Positions 52,122-61,325 of a DNA stretch of 64,000 bases are shown here, one piece after another (position 1 is the stretch's first letter; each line of letters opens with the position of its first letter). This stretch comes from Brevibacterium sp. 'Marine'. Its GTDB lineage: Bacteria; Actinomycetota; Actinomycetes; Actinomycetales; Brevibacteriaceae. Under the pieces are notes generated by a model. It was not told where the DNA came from, ran no database searches, and saw only the letters and a program-made list of their open reading frames with translations. The translations under genes and the position numbers were made by a program. Location: assembly GCF_012844365.1 (NCBI RefSeq), contig NZ_CP051626.1, positions 310,001 through 374,000 of the forward strand, read 5' to 3'.

Positions 52122-52769
52122 TCAGTGAAGGAACTGCATCACCACGATCATCGCGGCCATTCCCCAACAGTCGAGTGAGACCAGAGGGCGTCTTCGGACG
52201 ATGTCGTGAACGGCGCAGATCACCAAGAGCACGGCGAGGACGGCGACGGCCACCGTCAGAAATGTGCTGATGAGCGACATGTCACCGGCATGATGCCCAT
52301 GGCCGCCAGCTTCATGGCGACCGGCGTGCGTCGAACCGCTCATGTGTGCCCCATGGTTGAGGACCTGCCATGCCATCACCGGATAGGTGATGGCGGACAG
52401 GACCGCAGCCGTCGGGCCCGAGTGAGAATCCGCCCGTGATACGCAGCGGTCAGACGCGATCGACGACCGAACCTCATCCTCGTACGCGGACTCCGGTACG
52501 CCGCCTGCGCCACCCGTGACGAGAGCGGGGGACCGCCTCGGCGAGGGAACCCTAGACGACGATCGCAGGAACACGGCCAAGCAGAGCCCGGCGAAGAGCA
52601 GCGCCCCCGACCAGACGACCGGCGGGACCAGGGCTGCATAGGCCAGGTCGATCATGGCAAGGACCATCACAGTCGCGGCGACGATGGCCGGTCGTCCCTT
52701 CGACGCGACAGCGCCGGTCAGGCACAGGATCCCCGAGGCGACCATGAGGAACGACGCCACGCTGCTCAT
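52122..52769 (-). CDS. His-rich membrane protein of the amine oxidase operon
   Basis: 215 residues with about six helices: three at the N-terminus (FLMVASGILCLTGAVA, IVAATVMVLAMIDLAYAALV, VVWSGALLFAGLCLAVFL) and three at the C-terminus. In between is a polar stretch ending in a His-rich loop (HGAHMSGSTHAGRHEAGGHGHHAGD) that could bind copper. It begins 12 bases after the copper amine oxidase stop, so it is the third gene of that operon. I suggest a role in copper supply for the oxidase (inference); the family name is uncertain. Confidence 0.7.
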   Translation of the reverse strand: MSSVASFLMVASGILCLTGAVASKGRPAIVAATVMVLAMIDLAYAALVPPVVWSGALLFAGLCLAVFLRSSSRVPSPRRSPALVTGGAGGVPESAYEDEVRSSIASDRCVSRADSHSGPTAAVLSAITYPVMAWQVLNHGAHMSGSTHAGRHEAGGHGHHAGDMSLISTFLTVAVAVLAVLLVICAVHDIVRRRPLVSLDCWGMAAMIVVMQFLH

Positions 52770-52781
52770 CGTAGATACCCC

Positions 52782-54734
52782 TCAGTCGCACTCGCAGGCG
52801 TGACCGGCGCCGGTGCCGCAGTGACCCGACTTCGGGCGCGGCACGTCGAGCGCGGGATTCCTGTCGAAGAAGCCATATGGCTTCATTGTGAACCCGAGCT
52901 TGTCGACCGGCATGATCGGCCAGTCCTCGGGACGCGGGAAGTGCGTCATCGCGAACGACGCCCAGACGACGATGTCGTCGCCATCGACCGGGCGCTGCTG
53001 CTCGACCCACTGCGTGATGGTGCCGGCACCCGGGTTCTGATTCGGATACGTACCTGATGGGAACCGTTCGTCCGCATCGAAGTGCGTCAGCCACATGTGC
53101 TTCGACCCGAAACCGGCTCGCTTCGAGATCGACGACCCCTCGGCCGCCATCATCGTCGGCTCATCCGGTACCCGCAGCTCATAGCCGACAGGGAACCCGT
53201 GTCGGTTGTTCTTCTCCGGGTTGACGATGTGCCAGACCCGGCCGGCCTCCCCATCGGCCGTCCGACCGCCCTCGGCAGTGAGCCGCGTGAGCTGGCGGGT
53301 GAAAGCGTTGCCGTAGGGATTGTCCCCACCGAAGGGAACGCGGACCGCTTCCTGCTCATCGACGGCATTGGCGATGCCGTCGACCTGCATATCGAGACGG
53401 GCACAGAACATGTGCTGGTGGAAGGGCATGCCCAGTCCCTCGTCCCCGAGCGGTGACGACCAGCGCTGACGCTGAGCCTCGTCACCGTAGGCCGCGGTGT
53501 AGACGATGCCGGTGGCCTTGCATTCGAGCTCGATCGTGCCGTCGAGGTAGAGGTACCAGTAGAAGCCGTAGTCGTAGTTGCCGACGGTGATGAAAAAGGA
53601 GATGACGAGGCGGCGGTTGCGGCGCACGTCGACGGCGCCGGTGAACTCATCGGTGTGCTTGAACAGGATCCCCGCATCCTCCTCGTGGATGCAGATGGCG
53701 TTTGTGATCGTGTGCGCATGCCCCTGATCATCGGCGAGCACGGCATCCGAGTAGTGGATCTCGCCGAGGCAGTCGCACCCGAGTTCGAGAGAGTTCGTGT
53801 TCTTGCCCATCGAGTACTCGCCGGCGTCGAAGTAGTTCTGCCAGAAGCGCACCGGGCTGGGATCGCCGTAGGGCACGACCATTTCCGCCACCGAGGCGCG
53901 GTAGACGATGGGGCGGCGCTCGCCTTCGTCATCGAAGCTGATCTGATGGAGCACCAGCCCTTCGACCGGATCGAAGCCGAGTCGGACCTGCCACTTCTCC
54001 CAATCGAGGACATCCCCGTCGAGGGTGAAGCTCGCTCCCTCGGGCTGGGTGATCTCGATCGGCTTCTGCGTCGTCCGCGGTTCGGGCAGCCAGGAGTCGA
54101 GGTGGTAGTCGAAGCGCTCCTGGGGCACGGGCACGATGTCGGTGTCGACGACTTCGACGACCTCACCGATGTTGAGGTCGAGGTAGGCGACGAGCCCTTC
54201 GAGCGGATGTGCCCACGCATTGTCCTGCGGGTCCGACTGGATGAAGGAGGAACCGCGCACGAGGCGGCGGCCCGCTTCGCCCGGAATGTCGAAGCATCCG
54301 GCAGAGAGCGCGCAGATGCGCACGGTTTCGACGTCGGTGATGCCGCGCGCCGCGACGGCTGCCCGCCACGTCGTGTCGTTGCGGATCATCTGCTCGGCTT
54401 CTTCGTATTCGGTCATGGTGATCGGGGCTTGGCCTTCGGTCGCGACATCGAGCACTCGAGCGAAGAGCACCCTGCGCGCGGTCAGGGACACGAGGAGTTC
54501 CGTCTGCTCCCCGGTGCCGCGGTCGATGATGAGCGAGCGCACGCGACGGTCGATGTCGGTCGCGCCGGAGATCACGTCGCGCTTATCCGGTTCGACGAGG
54601 CTGACAAGGGCGAAGAGCGTCTGTTCGCTCACGTGGCCCGCGTCGACGATGATGGCCCGGTTGAGTTCGATCTCCTCGCCGGTCAGGCGATCGAGCGGAT
54701 GTGTTGCAGTGGCAGTCGTTGTCGGTGCAGTCAT
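52782..54734 (-). CDS. Copper-containing primary-amine oxidase
   Basis: 650 residues, full length. Active-site residues are all visible: Tyr387 in VGNYDYG is the precursor of topaquinone, Asp303 in YFDAGEYSMG the catalytic base, His439/His441 in PFHQHMF and His598 in MTHFPRP the copper ligands. Spacing matches Arthrobacter phenylethylamine/histamine oxidases. It converts primary amines to aldehydes with H2O2 and NH3. The C-terminus carries an extra Cys/His tail (GHCGTGAGHACECD) that could bind copper. It follows the APC permease by 6 bases and probably oxidises the amine it imports. Confidence 0.95.
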   Translation of the reverse strand: MTAPTTTATATHPLDRLTGEEIELNRAIIVDAGHVSEQTLFALVSLVEPDKRDVISGATDIDRRVRSLIIDRGTGEQTELLVSLTARRVLFARVLDVATEGQAPITMTEYEEAEQMIRNDTTWRAAVAARGITDVETVRICALSAGCFDIPGEAGRRLVRGSSFIQSDPQDNAWAHPLEGLVAYLDLNIGEVVEVVDTDIVPVPQERFDYHLDSWLPEPRTTQKPIEITQPEGASFTLDGDVLDWEKWQVRLGFDPVEGLVLHQISFDDEGERRPIVYRASVAEMVVPYGDPSPVRFWQNYFDAGEYSMGKNTNSLELGCDCLGEIHYSDAVLADDQGHAHTITNAICIHEEDAGILFKHTDEFTGAVDVRRNRRLVISFFITVGNYDYGFYWYLYLDGTIELECKATGIVYTAAYGDEAQRQRWSSPLGDEGLGMPFHQHMFCARLDMQVDGIANAVDEQEAVRVPFGGDNPYGNAFTRQLTRLTAEGGRTADGEAGRVWHIVNPEKNNRHGFPVGYELRVPDEPTMMAAEGSSISKRAGFGSKHMWLTHFDADERFPSGTYPNQNPGAGTITQWVEQQRPVDGDDIVVWASFAMTHFPRPEDWPIMPVDKLGFTMKPYGFFDRNPALDVPRPKSGHCGTGAGHACECD

Positions 54735-54740
54735 GAGTCT

Positions 54741-56297
54741 TCACATGCCTTTCTGTGTATCGAGTTTGCTGTCGAGAGCGGGGTCGAGGTCGTCGAGCAG
54801 ATCCTGAGGATCGGTCGGGGTGGGGCGGAAGACACGGACCCGGTGTCCACGGACGTATCCGATGAGAGCCAGCGCGGCGAGTGCGCCGAGGGTGCCGAGA
54901 GTGAGAGCCGTGAACGGTCCCTGATCGACGCCCCATTCGTCGAGGAAGTTGTATTCGCGCCCGAAGAGCCGATCGAGCGTGCCGGGGAAGATCGCGACCC
55001 AGGATCCGAGCAGGATCCAGAGGAAGGCGATGCCGCCGAGGATGGTGAACCCGACATTGCCGACCGGCACCCGGAAGGGGCGTTCGATGCCGGGATGCTT
55101 CCAGCGCAGCTTGATGGCCGCAGGGATGATGAGCAGGTAGCTGAGCAGGAACGTCGAGATGGAGATCGAGAGGACAACGCCGAACAGTGCACCGGCATCA
55201 CCGTTGAGCTGCATGGCCGCGATGAGGAAGATCGTGGCGACGGTGCCCGAGAGCAGATTGACGTTGACCGGGGTGCCCAGTGTGCGGGAGATCTTGCCGA
55301 AGAAGCCTCCGAAGAATGCGCCGTCGGCCGCCGTCAGCGCCTGCATCCGATCGCTCATGATCATCCAGGCCGCGCCTTGTGAGGCGAGGATGATGACGAA
55401 CATCAGCGCCGCGAGCACGACCATGATTTCGGCAGCAGGCCCGTAGACGGTGAACACCGTCTGCACGGCGTCGAGGAGCCCTCCGATGCCGGTGATCGTC
55501 TCGGTCGGCAACACGAGCAGCATAGCGAGGACCGGCAGGAGATAGCAGAGCGCGGAGATGAAACCGGACCGTGCGATCGCGACAGGGATGTCCTTCTTCG
55601 GGTTCTTCATTTCGTCCGAGGCGCTGTTCGAGGCCTCGAACCCGAGGTAGGAGAAGAGCAGCAGCGGGACGAGTCCGAGGAAGCCGCCGAGGCTGGGGCT
55701 GAAGTCCGAGAGGTGGAGGGGCTGAACGCCGTGCTGGACGGCATAGATGATCGTGGTGAAGAGGAAGAAGGCGATGAAGATGACCTTGAGCACGCCGCCG
55801 AGCGTGGGCAGCCACTTCGCCTTCGCCAGCGACAGGATCGCTGCGATCACCGTGATCCAGATGAAGACGATCTTGAAGATCCAGTCGCCGATCGATCCGG
55901 TCTCGATCGGGCTGATGAACTGGTTCCAGGTTCCGGTGGCGAGGAACGCCATCGAACCGCCGACCCATACCGGCTGGGTGACCCAGCTGAGTATCGAGGC
56001 GATCGCACCTGCGGGACGTCCGAAGGCCTGGCGGACCCAGATATAGGCTCCGCCCTCGCCGACGAAGGTGCTGCCGGTCTCGGCGAAGACGAGGGCGTAG
56101 GGCACGAGGAAGAAGATCGCGAGGACAAGCGTCCACGTGAAAGTCTCCGCGCCGAATCCTGCGGTCTCAGCGAGGACTTCGATGCTCAAGACCGCCGACA
56201 TGACGATGAGCACGATGTCGAACCGGCCGAGAGTCTTCTTCAGATGCTGCTTCTGTTCGTCCGCGTATGCGGTCGTGCGTTCAAGGGAAGACACCAT
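54741..56297 (-). CDS. APC family amino acid/amine permease
   Basis: 518 residues from ATG 56297, with AGGAGG directly upstream; a longer frame to 56390 crosses the operator region and is rejected. About twelve to fourteen helices with APC features: FVGEGGAYIWVRQAFG after helix 2 and YLGFEASNSASDEMKNPKKDIP in the middle, the conserved F-E/A-x-x-x-E-x-x-x-P-x-x-D-I-P pattern. First gene of the operon with copper amine oxidase, so the cargo is likely a primary amine such as phenylethylamine, tyramine or histamine (inference). Confidence 0.9.
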   Translation of the reverse strand: MVSSLERTTAYADEQKQHLKKTLGRFDIVLIVMSAVLSIEVLAETAGFGAETFTWTLVLAIFFLVPYALVFAETGSTFVGEGGAYIWVRQAFGRPAGAIASILSWVTQPVWVGGSMAFLATGTWNQFISPIETGSIGDWIFKIVFIWITVIAAILSLAKAKWLPTLGGVLKVIFIAFFLFTTIIYAVQHGVQPLHLSDFSPSLGGFLGLVPLLLFSYLGFEASNSASDEMKNPKKDIPVAIARSGFISALCYLLPVLAMLLVLPTETITGIGGLLDAVQTVFTVYGPAAEIMVVLAALMFVIILASQGAAWMIMSDRMQALTAADGAFFGGFFGKISRTLGTPVNVNLLSGTVATIFLIAAMQLNGDAGALFGVVLSISISTFLLSYLLIIPAAIKLRWKHPGIERPFRVPVGNVGFTILGGIAFLWILLGSWVAIFPGTLDRLFGREYNFLDEWGVDQGPFTALTLGTLGALAALALIGYVRGHRVRVFRPTPTDPQDLLDDLDPALDSKLDTQKGM

Positions 56298-56328
56298 CCA
56301 CCTCCTTGTGAGTGGGCGTCCGATAGAG

Positions 56329-56352
56329 TTCTTTGAGGTACACCGTAAAGAA
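56329..56352. promoter_or_regulatory. TetR operator candidate between permease and regulator
   Basis: TTCTTT (56329-56334) and AAAGAA (56347-56352) frame an inner GGT-AC-ACC; 18 of 24 positions are symmetrical. It sits 32 bases upstream of the APC permease start and 83 bases from the TetR start, where it could block both divergent promoters. Confidence 0.55.
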
Positions 56353-56434
56353 TTGCACGCACAGGCGTCGATTGACAGAGGTGCGGCCATACCGATCCGC
56401 GTTTGCCTACATCACTTCAAGAGATAATGGACCC

Positions 56435-57052
56435 ATGGCGAGACCGAAGAATCAGGCGGGCCGTCGAGCACAGCTGGTGCAGGCGGCGAAGCAGGCGATC
56501 GCGAAGCGGGGACTCAACGGGCTGCGAACCATCGACGTGGCCGCGCACTCAGAACTGGGCGCCGGATCGGTGGCGTACTACTATCCCGACCTCGGAGACC
56601 TCGTGCGTGAAGTGCATGAGGACGCGGTGTCGCGGTTCTATTGGAGCCGTCGCGAGCAGGGCGCTAGAGGTGAAAGTCCTGCGGCTAAGCTGGTTCGGAT
56701 CATACGCAGTGGCATCCCGCTCTCACGTGATGACATTGACTTCCAGGTTCTCAATGAGTTTCATACCCACGCGTATCGGGACGCCTTCCATGCCGAGCTC
56801 ATGGCGGAGATGTATCGGCTTGAAGTCTCGCTTTATGCCGCAGTCCTCAACGAGGGCGTCGACGCGGGAGTCTTCACACTGGCACTGCCCGTGGACACAG
56901 CGGCGAGCAACCTCGTGGCGATGGAAGACGCATACGGTCTGCACTTCATGGGCGGAACCCCACTCGACGTCGACGACATCTTTCGAATGATCATTGCCAA
57001 TGCCGAAGTGCTGACAGGGTGCAGACTGGTGGAGACGACAATGGCGCAGTGA
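56435..57052 (+). CDS. TetR family regulator of the amine oxidase operon
   Basis: 205 residues from ATG 56435 (GATAAT box 7 bases upstream, likely leaderless). N-terminal helix-turn-helix: RRAQLVQAAKQAIAKRGLNGLRTIDVAAHSELG and AGSVAYYYPDLGDLVREV. The C-terminal ligand domain resembles BetI/PsrA-type TetR proteins. It is divergent from the permease-oxidase operon across the palindrome at 56329-56352 and probably releases it when the amine or aldehyde is present (inference). Confidence 0.85.
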   Translation: MARPKNQAGRRAQLVQAAKQAIAKRGLNGLRTIDVAAHSELGAGSVAYYYPDLGDLVREVHEDAVSRFYWSRREQGARGESPAAKLVRIIRSGIPLSRDDIDFQVLNEFHTHAYRDAFHAELMAEMYRLEVSLYAAVLNEGVDAGVFTLALPVDTAASNLVAMEDAYGLHFMGGTPLDVDDIFRMIIANAEVLTGCRLVETTMAQ

Positions 57053-57059
57053 ACCGGTA

Positions 57060-57078
57060 CTGCCCCGCGCTGGGGCAG
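57060..57078. terminator. Bidirectional terminator between TetR and aldehyde dehydrogenase
   Basis: CTGCCCC-GCGCT-GGGGCAG: 7 perfect pairs and a 5-base loop, 7 bases after the TetR stop, in the gap between two convergent genes. Confidence 0.6.
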
Positions 57079-57142
57079 ATGCCGATTCACCGCGCCGAGA
57101 ATGAACCTCAGTGCCGGTGTGCCGCGCAGCAGCGAGGATGCA

Positions 57143-58663
57143 TCACCCCCACTGCAGCCAGGTCGTCTTGAAGTCCGAGTAGTTCTCCAGGGCATGGACG
57201 GAGAGGTCACGGCCGAAACCGGACTGCTTGAACCCGCCGAAGGGCGTGGTGAAGCCCAGGGCGTCGACGGTGTTGACCGACACGGTGCCGGCGACCAGCC
57301 GTGCGGAGACTCGATGGGCCCGGGCCATGCTTCCCGTCCACAGGGCCGCGGCCAGACCGTAGGGCGTTTCGTTGGCTTTCGCGATCGCCTCCTCCTCGGT
57401 GTCGAAGGGGGTGACGAGGGCGACCGGTCCGAAGATCTCGTGGCTGTGCAGACGGTGATCGGCAGGCAGGTCGGTGACGATCGTCGGATCGATGAAGGTG
57501 CGGCGGCCGTTGATCGCCGGACGGTTGCCGCCCTGGACGATGGTGCCGTCCCTGCGGGCCTGCTCGATGCACTCCCACACCTCATCGGCGTGCTTCTCGG
57601 ACACGAGGCAGCCGATCGCGCTCTCGGGATCGAGCGGATCCCCGGGCTGGAAGTCCTCTGCCGCCTCTTCGAGCAGATGCACGAACTCCTCATAGACGGG
57701 GCGTTCGACGAAGATCCGCGAGGTGGCCGAGCAGACCTCACCCTGGTTGTAGAAGATGCCGAACGCCGCCTTCCGAGCCGCGGCAGCGAGGTCATCGGTG
57801 TCGGCGAAGATGACATTCGCGCTCTTGCCGCCGGCCTCGAGCGCCAGGCGCTTCAAGTTCGACTCCCCGGCGTAGACCTGCAGGGCCTTGGCCACTCCCG
57901 TGGACCCGGTGAAGCCGAGCATGTCGACATCCATGTGCCGGCCCAATGCCTCACCGATGACCGAGCCGCGACCGGGTACGACGTTGAGGATGCCCGCGGG
58001 CAACCCCGCCTCGGCGGCGATCTCGGCCAGCAGCAGGACCGAATGCGAGGCTTCGACCGGAGGCTTGACGACGAGGGCATTTCCGGCGGCCAGTGCGGGG
58101 GCGATCTTCCAGGTCGCGATCTCGAGCGGGTAGTTCCACGGCACGATGACCCCGACGACGCCGAGGGGTTCGCGGGTGACGAGCGCCGTGGACCCGGCCG
58201 GGGTCACCGGGATCTCGTCGCTGAGCTTTTCGATGGCCTCACCGTAGAAGCGGAAGAGGGCGGCGGCGCCCGGGGCGTCGATCGTCGAGGACTCACCGAT
58301 CGGCTTGCCCATGTCGAGGGTGTCGAGGAGCGCGAATTCGTCTGAGCGTGCTTCGATGAGCTCGGCCAGGCGCAGCAGCACCTCACGCCGATGGGTCGCC
58401 GAGGCGCGCGACCAGTCGCCGGCATCGAAAGCGGTGCGAGCGCTCGCCACCGCCGTGTCGACATCGGAGACGTCGCCGAGGTGGAGCTGCGAGATCACCT
58501 CACCGGTGGCCGGGTTCGTCTTCGCATGGGTCTGGCCCGAGCGGGCGTCGACACGTCGTCCGTCGATGACGGGACGTCCGTCGATGGTCAGTGCCGCCGC
58601 GGCGGCGTGCCACTCGGCCACAGTGGTCGGTCGGGTCGTGGTGTCGGTCAGAGTCGCGGTCAT
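57143..58663 (-). CDS. Aldehyde dehydrogenase (PuuC-like)
   Basis: 506 residues, full-length NAD(P)+-dependent dehydrogenase. Active-site residues: Asn177 in VPWNYP, Glu276 in ALEAGGKS, Cys311 in GEVCSATSR; the cofactor motif GFTGSTGV is at 250-257. Closest in pattern to betaine-aldehyde and gamma-aminobutyraldehyde dehydrogenases. Last gene of the minus-strand operon starting at ridA, 50 bases after the MFS gene. It could also oxidise aldehydes made by the nearby copper amine oxidase, though the two operons are separate. Confidence 0.92.
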   Translation of the reverse strand: MTATLTDTTTRPTTVAEWHAAAAALTIDGRPVIDGRRVDARSGQTHAKTNPATGEVISQLHLGDVSDVDTAVASARTAFDAGDWSRASATHRREVLLRLAELIEARSDEFALLDTLDMGKPIGESSTIDAPGAAALFRFYGEAIEKLSDEIPVTPAGSTALVTREPLGVVGVIVPWNYPLEIATWKIAPALAAGNALVVKPPVEASHSVLLLAEIAAEAGLPAGILNVVPGRGSVIGEALGRHMDVDMLGFTGSTGVAKALQVYAGESNLKRLALEAGGKSANVIFADTDDLAAAARKAAFGIFYNQGEVCSATSRIFVERPVYEEFVHLLEEAAEDFQPGDPLDPESAIGCLVSEKHADEVWECIEQARRDGTIVQGGNRPAINGRRTFIDPTIVTDLPADHRLHSHEIFGPVALVTPFDTEEEAIAKANETPYGLAAALWTGSMARAHRVSARLVAGTVSVNTVDALGFTTPFGGFKQSGFGRDLSVHALENYSDFKTTWLQWG

Positions 58664-58713
58664 GGAAGGTCTCCTTCGAATGTGATGCGGAAGCGAGTGG
58701 GCAGTGACAGCGG

Positions 58714-60126
58714 TCAGCGGTCGCTGGAGGGCTCGACAGGCGAGGGGCTGGGGCGCTCAATCGCCTCGGCAACCTCGGCAACCTCGGGAGCCGAGGGTGC
58801 CGATGATTCCTCGAGGTCATCGGAGCGCAGCAGGTCGATGCCGCGTGTCTCCGGCAGTGAGGCGACGGTGACGATGCCGATGACGCCGACTGCGGCGAGG
58901 AACCAGCCGGGGCTGAGCGTGCTGCCGGTGGAATCGATGAGCCAGGTGAGGATGTACGGCGCAGTGCCGGCGAAGAGTGCGGCAGTCAGGGCATAGGCGA
59001 TGGACAGTCCGGTCTGCCTCGTGCGGGTCGGGAAGAGCTCGACGACGGTGGCGGCGTGGGTGCCGAGGATGATCGCAAGGATGAACGCCAGGCCGAAGGT
59101 GGAGACGAACGACGCCCACGGATAGTCGGCCCCCATGAGGACGAACAGCGGAACCGAGAGCACAGTGAGCGCGATCGCCGCGGTCATGAGCACAGGCTTG
59201 CGTCCGAACCTGTCCGAGGCGAGGCCCGCTAGGGGGACGATGACGAGCCCGAGCGCCGAAGCCAGGGTCGACAGCAGTGCGGCCCGACCGGGTTCGATGT
59301 CGACGGCCGTCTCCTGATACGTGAGCAGGTAGACGAGGACGACATAGAAGGTGACGTTCATGAACGTCTCCATGCCACAGGTCTGCAGGAACTGCTTGGG
59401 ATTGCGTTTGAATACCTCACGCAGCGGCGCCTCGGCGACGGTCTCCATCTTCTGCAGTGCCGCGAATTCCGGGGTGTCCTCGATCTTCCGGCGGATGTAG
59501 AGGCCGATGAAGCCCAAAGGCACCGTGATGAGGAATGGGATTCTCCAGCCCCACGCACTTACCTGATCGGGCGTCAGTGCCTGGTTGAGGAGGAAGACGA
59601 CGAATGAGGCCAAGAGGAACCCGGCCAGCGAACCCACCTCGAGCCAGCTGCAGCCGAAGCCGCGGCGCTTCGGGGGAGAGAACTCACCGAGGAACGCGGC
59701 GGCGCTGCCGAACTCGCCGCCGGCGGCCAGCCCCTGCACGATGCGGGTGACGATGAGGAGGATCGGGGCGAGCACTCCGATGGTTCCGTAGGTCGGAAGC
59801 ACTCCGAGCGCGAGCGTCGACAGGGCCATGGCGAGGATGACCAGCGACAGTGTGTGCTTGCGGCCGAGCTTGTCGCCGAGGCGGCCGAAGATGACCGCTC
59901 CGATCGGGCGGACGAGGAACGAGACGGCGAAGACCGCGAAGGTGGCGAGCAGTCCTGCAGTGCTGTCCTCCTCGGGGAAGAAGATCGACGCGATCGTCGT
60001 GGCCATATAGGCGTAGACGGCCCAGTCGAACCAGTGGACGAGAACGCCGATGGAGCCGGCGACCACGCTCTTGCGCAGACCCTTCTGATAGGCCAGCCCC
60101 GCGGCGGCCTGTGTGTCACCTGACAT
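58714..60126 (-). CDS. MFS transporter, metabolite:H+ symporter type
   Basis: 470 residues with twelve helices. MHS-family hallmarks: VVAGSIGVLVHWFDWAVYAYMA at the N-terminus, FGRLGDKLGRKHTL (MFS motif A), GLAAGGEFGSAAAFLGEF and DRFGRKPVL in the second half. Members carry proline, betaine, shikimate or aromatic acids with protons. The C-terminal 35 residues are Ala/Glu/Pro-rich with a small repeat (EVAEVAEA). Placed between the M20 hydrolase and the aldehyde dehydrogenase, it probably imports the operon's substrate. Confidence 0.9.
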   Translation of the reverse strand: MSGDTQAAAGLAYQKGLRKSVVAGSIGVLVHWFDWAVYAYMATTIASIFFPEEDSTAGLLATFAVFAVSFLVRPIGAVIFGRLGDKLGRKHTLSLVILAMALSTLALGVLPTYGTIGVLAPILLIVTRIVQGLAAGGEFGSAAAFLGEFSPPKRRGFGCSWLEVGSLAGFLLASFVVFLLNQALTPDQVSAWGWRIPFLITVPLGFIGLYIRRKIEDTPEFAALQKMETVAEAPLREVFKRNPKQFLQTCGMETFMNVTFYVVLVYLLTYQETAVDIEPGRAALLSTLASALGLVIVPLAGLASDRFGRKPVLMTAAIALTVLSVPLFVLMGADYPWASFVSTFGLAFILAIILGTHAATVVELFPTRTRQTGLSIAYALTAALFAGTAPYILTWLIDSTGSTLSPGWFLAAVGVIGIVTVASLPETRGIDLLRSDDLEESSAPSAPEVAEVAEAIERPSPSPVEPSSDR

Positions 60127-60185
60127 GTCCGAATCCTCCTTTGGAATCGTGGTTGCCAGCGCTGTGCTGGCTGTGCGGCTGTCGC

Positions 60186-61325
60186 TCAGCCGCGCTGGAC
60201 GCTGACGTCCGCGGCTGTCCAGGCCAGAGCGGTGGCGCCGTCGATGAGAGAGCGTTCGGCCCGTTCGCCGACGCAGGACTCGGCGAACGCCGCCTGATGA
60301 TTGCTCGCCTCGCCGCCGACCCCGATGTAGGGGTGGATGGCGTCGACGATCTGAGAGACGTTGCCCATGTCCGTCGACGCGCGGTTCATCGTCGCGGCGA
60401 CGGGGTCGACGTCGAAATCCCGGCCCAGAGCCTCGGCGTTGGCGCGGTAGGCCTCAAGTGCTGCCTCATCGGTGCGCATCTCCGAGTATCGGCGGCTCTC
60501 CGGGGTGATGGACAGCTGCGCGCCGGTGGCCAGCGCCCCGGCCTCGAAGCAGTTGATGACCTTCTGCTCGACGGCCAGCAGCTCCTCCGTCGTCTCGGCG
60601 CGCACGTACCAGCGGCCCTCGGTCTTGGCCGGAATCGCGTTCGGCGCCTCTCCGCCGTTCGTCATCACCCCGTGGACGCGCACGGTCTTCGGCAGCTGCT
60701 GACGGAGCAGACCGAGGGCCACCTGGGCGATGAGGAACGCGTCGTTGGCATTGATTCCGCGCTCGGGGTATGCGGCGGCATGGGCGGCGCGACCGGTGTA
60801 TTCGACGTGCCAGTGAGTGACGGCGAACGGTTCGGCTTCGGCGACGTCGACCGGCGCCGGGTGGGCCATGAGAGCGAAGTCGAGTTCGGTGAAGGCGCCG
60901 CGGTCGAGCAGTTCGATCTTGCCCCCGCCGCCCTCTTCGGCCGGGGTCCCGATGACCTCGACGGTGATGCCGAGCTCCGTGGCCGCCTCGGCGAGGCCGA
61001 TCGCCCCGCCGACGCTGATGGCGGCGATGAGGTTGTGGCCGCAAGCGTGGCCGAGGCCGGGCAGGGCGTCGTATTCGGCGAGGAAGCCGATGGTGAACTC
61101 TCCCGTCCCAGACGTGGCGCGGAAGGCGGTCTCGAGCCCGAGGTAGGGACGTTCGACGGTGAAGCCGTGATCGGCCAGAACTCCGGCGACGGCGGCCGAG
61201 GAGCGGAACTCCTGCCAGCCGAGCTCGGGGTCGTCGTGGAGGGAGTTCGACAGCGTGATGAGCCTCGGCGCGATCTCGGTGATCCGGGCGCCGATTCGAT
61301 CCTTGACTGCGGTTGGATTGTTCAT
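60186..61325 (-). CDS. M20 family amidohydrolase (AbgB/aminoacylase-like)
   Basis: 379 residues. Metal-site motifs of the M20D group: EYDALPGLGHACGHN, PAEEGGGGK (catalytic Glu), and a C-terminal VGGEASNHQ. The dimerisation domain lies in the middle (THWHVEYTGRAAHAA). It hydrolyses an amide bond, for instance of an N-acyl amino acid or p-aminobenzoyl-glutamate-like compound. Its ATG overlaps the DUF1028 stop by four bases (ATGA), so translation is coupled. Confidence 0.9.
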   Translation of the reverse strand: MNNPTAVKDRIGARITEIAPRLITLSNSLHDDPELGWQEFRSSAAVAGVLADHGFTVERPYLGLETAFRATSGTGEFTIGFLAEYDALPGLGHACGHNLIAAISVGGAIGLAEAATELGITVEVIGTPAEEGGGGKIELLDRGAFTELDFALMAHPAPVDVAEAEPFAVTHWHVEYTGRAAHAAAYPERGINANDAFLIAQVALGLLRQQLPKTVRVHGVMTNGGEAPNAIPAKTEGRWYVRAETTEELLAVEQKVINCFEAGALATGAQLSITPESRRYSEMRTDEAALEAYRANAEALGRDFDVDPVAATMNRASTDMGNVSQIVDAIHPYIGVGGEASNHQAAFAESCVGERAERSLIDGATALAWTAADVSVQRG

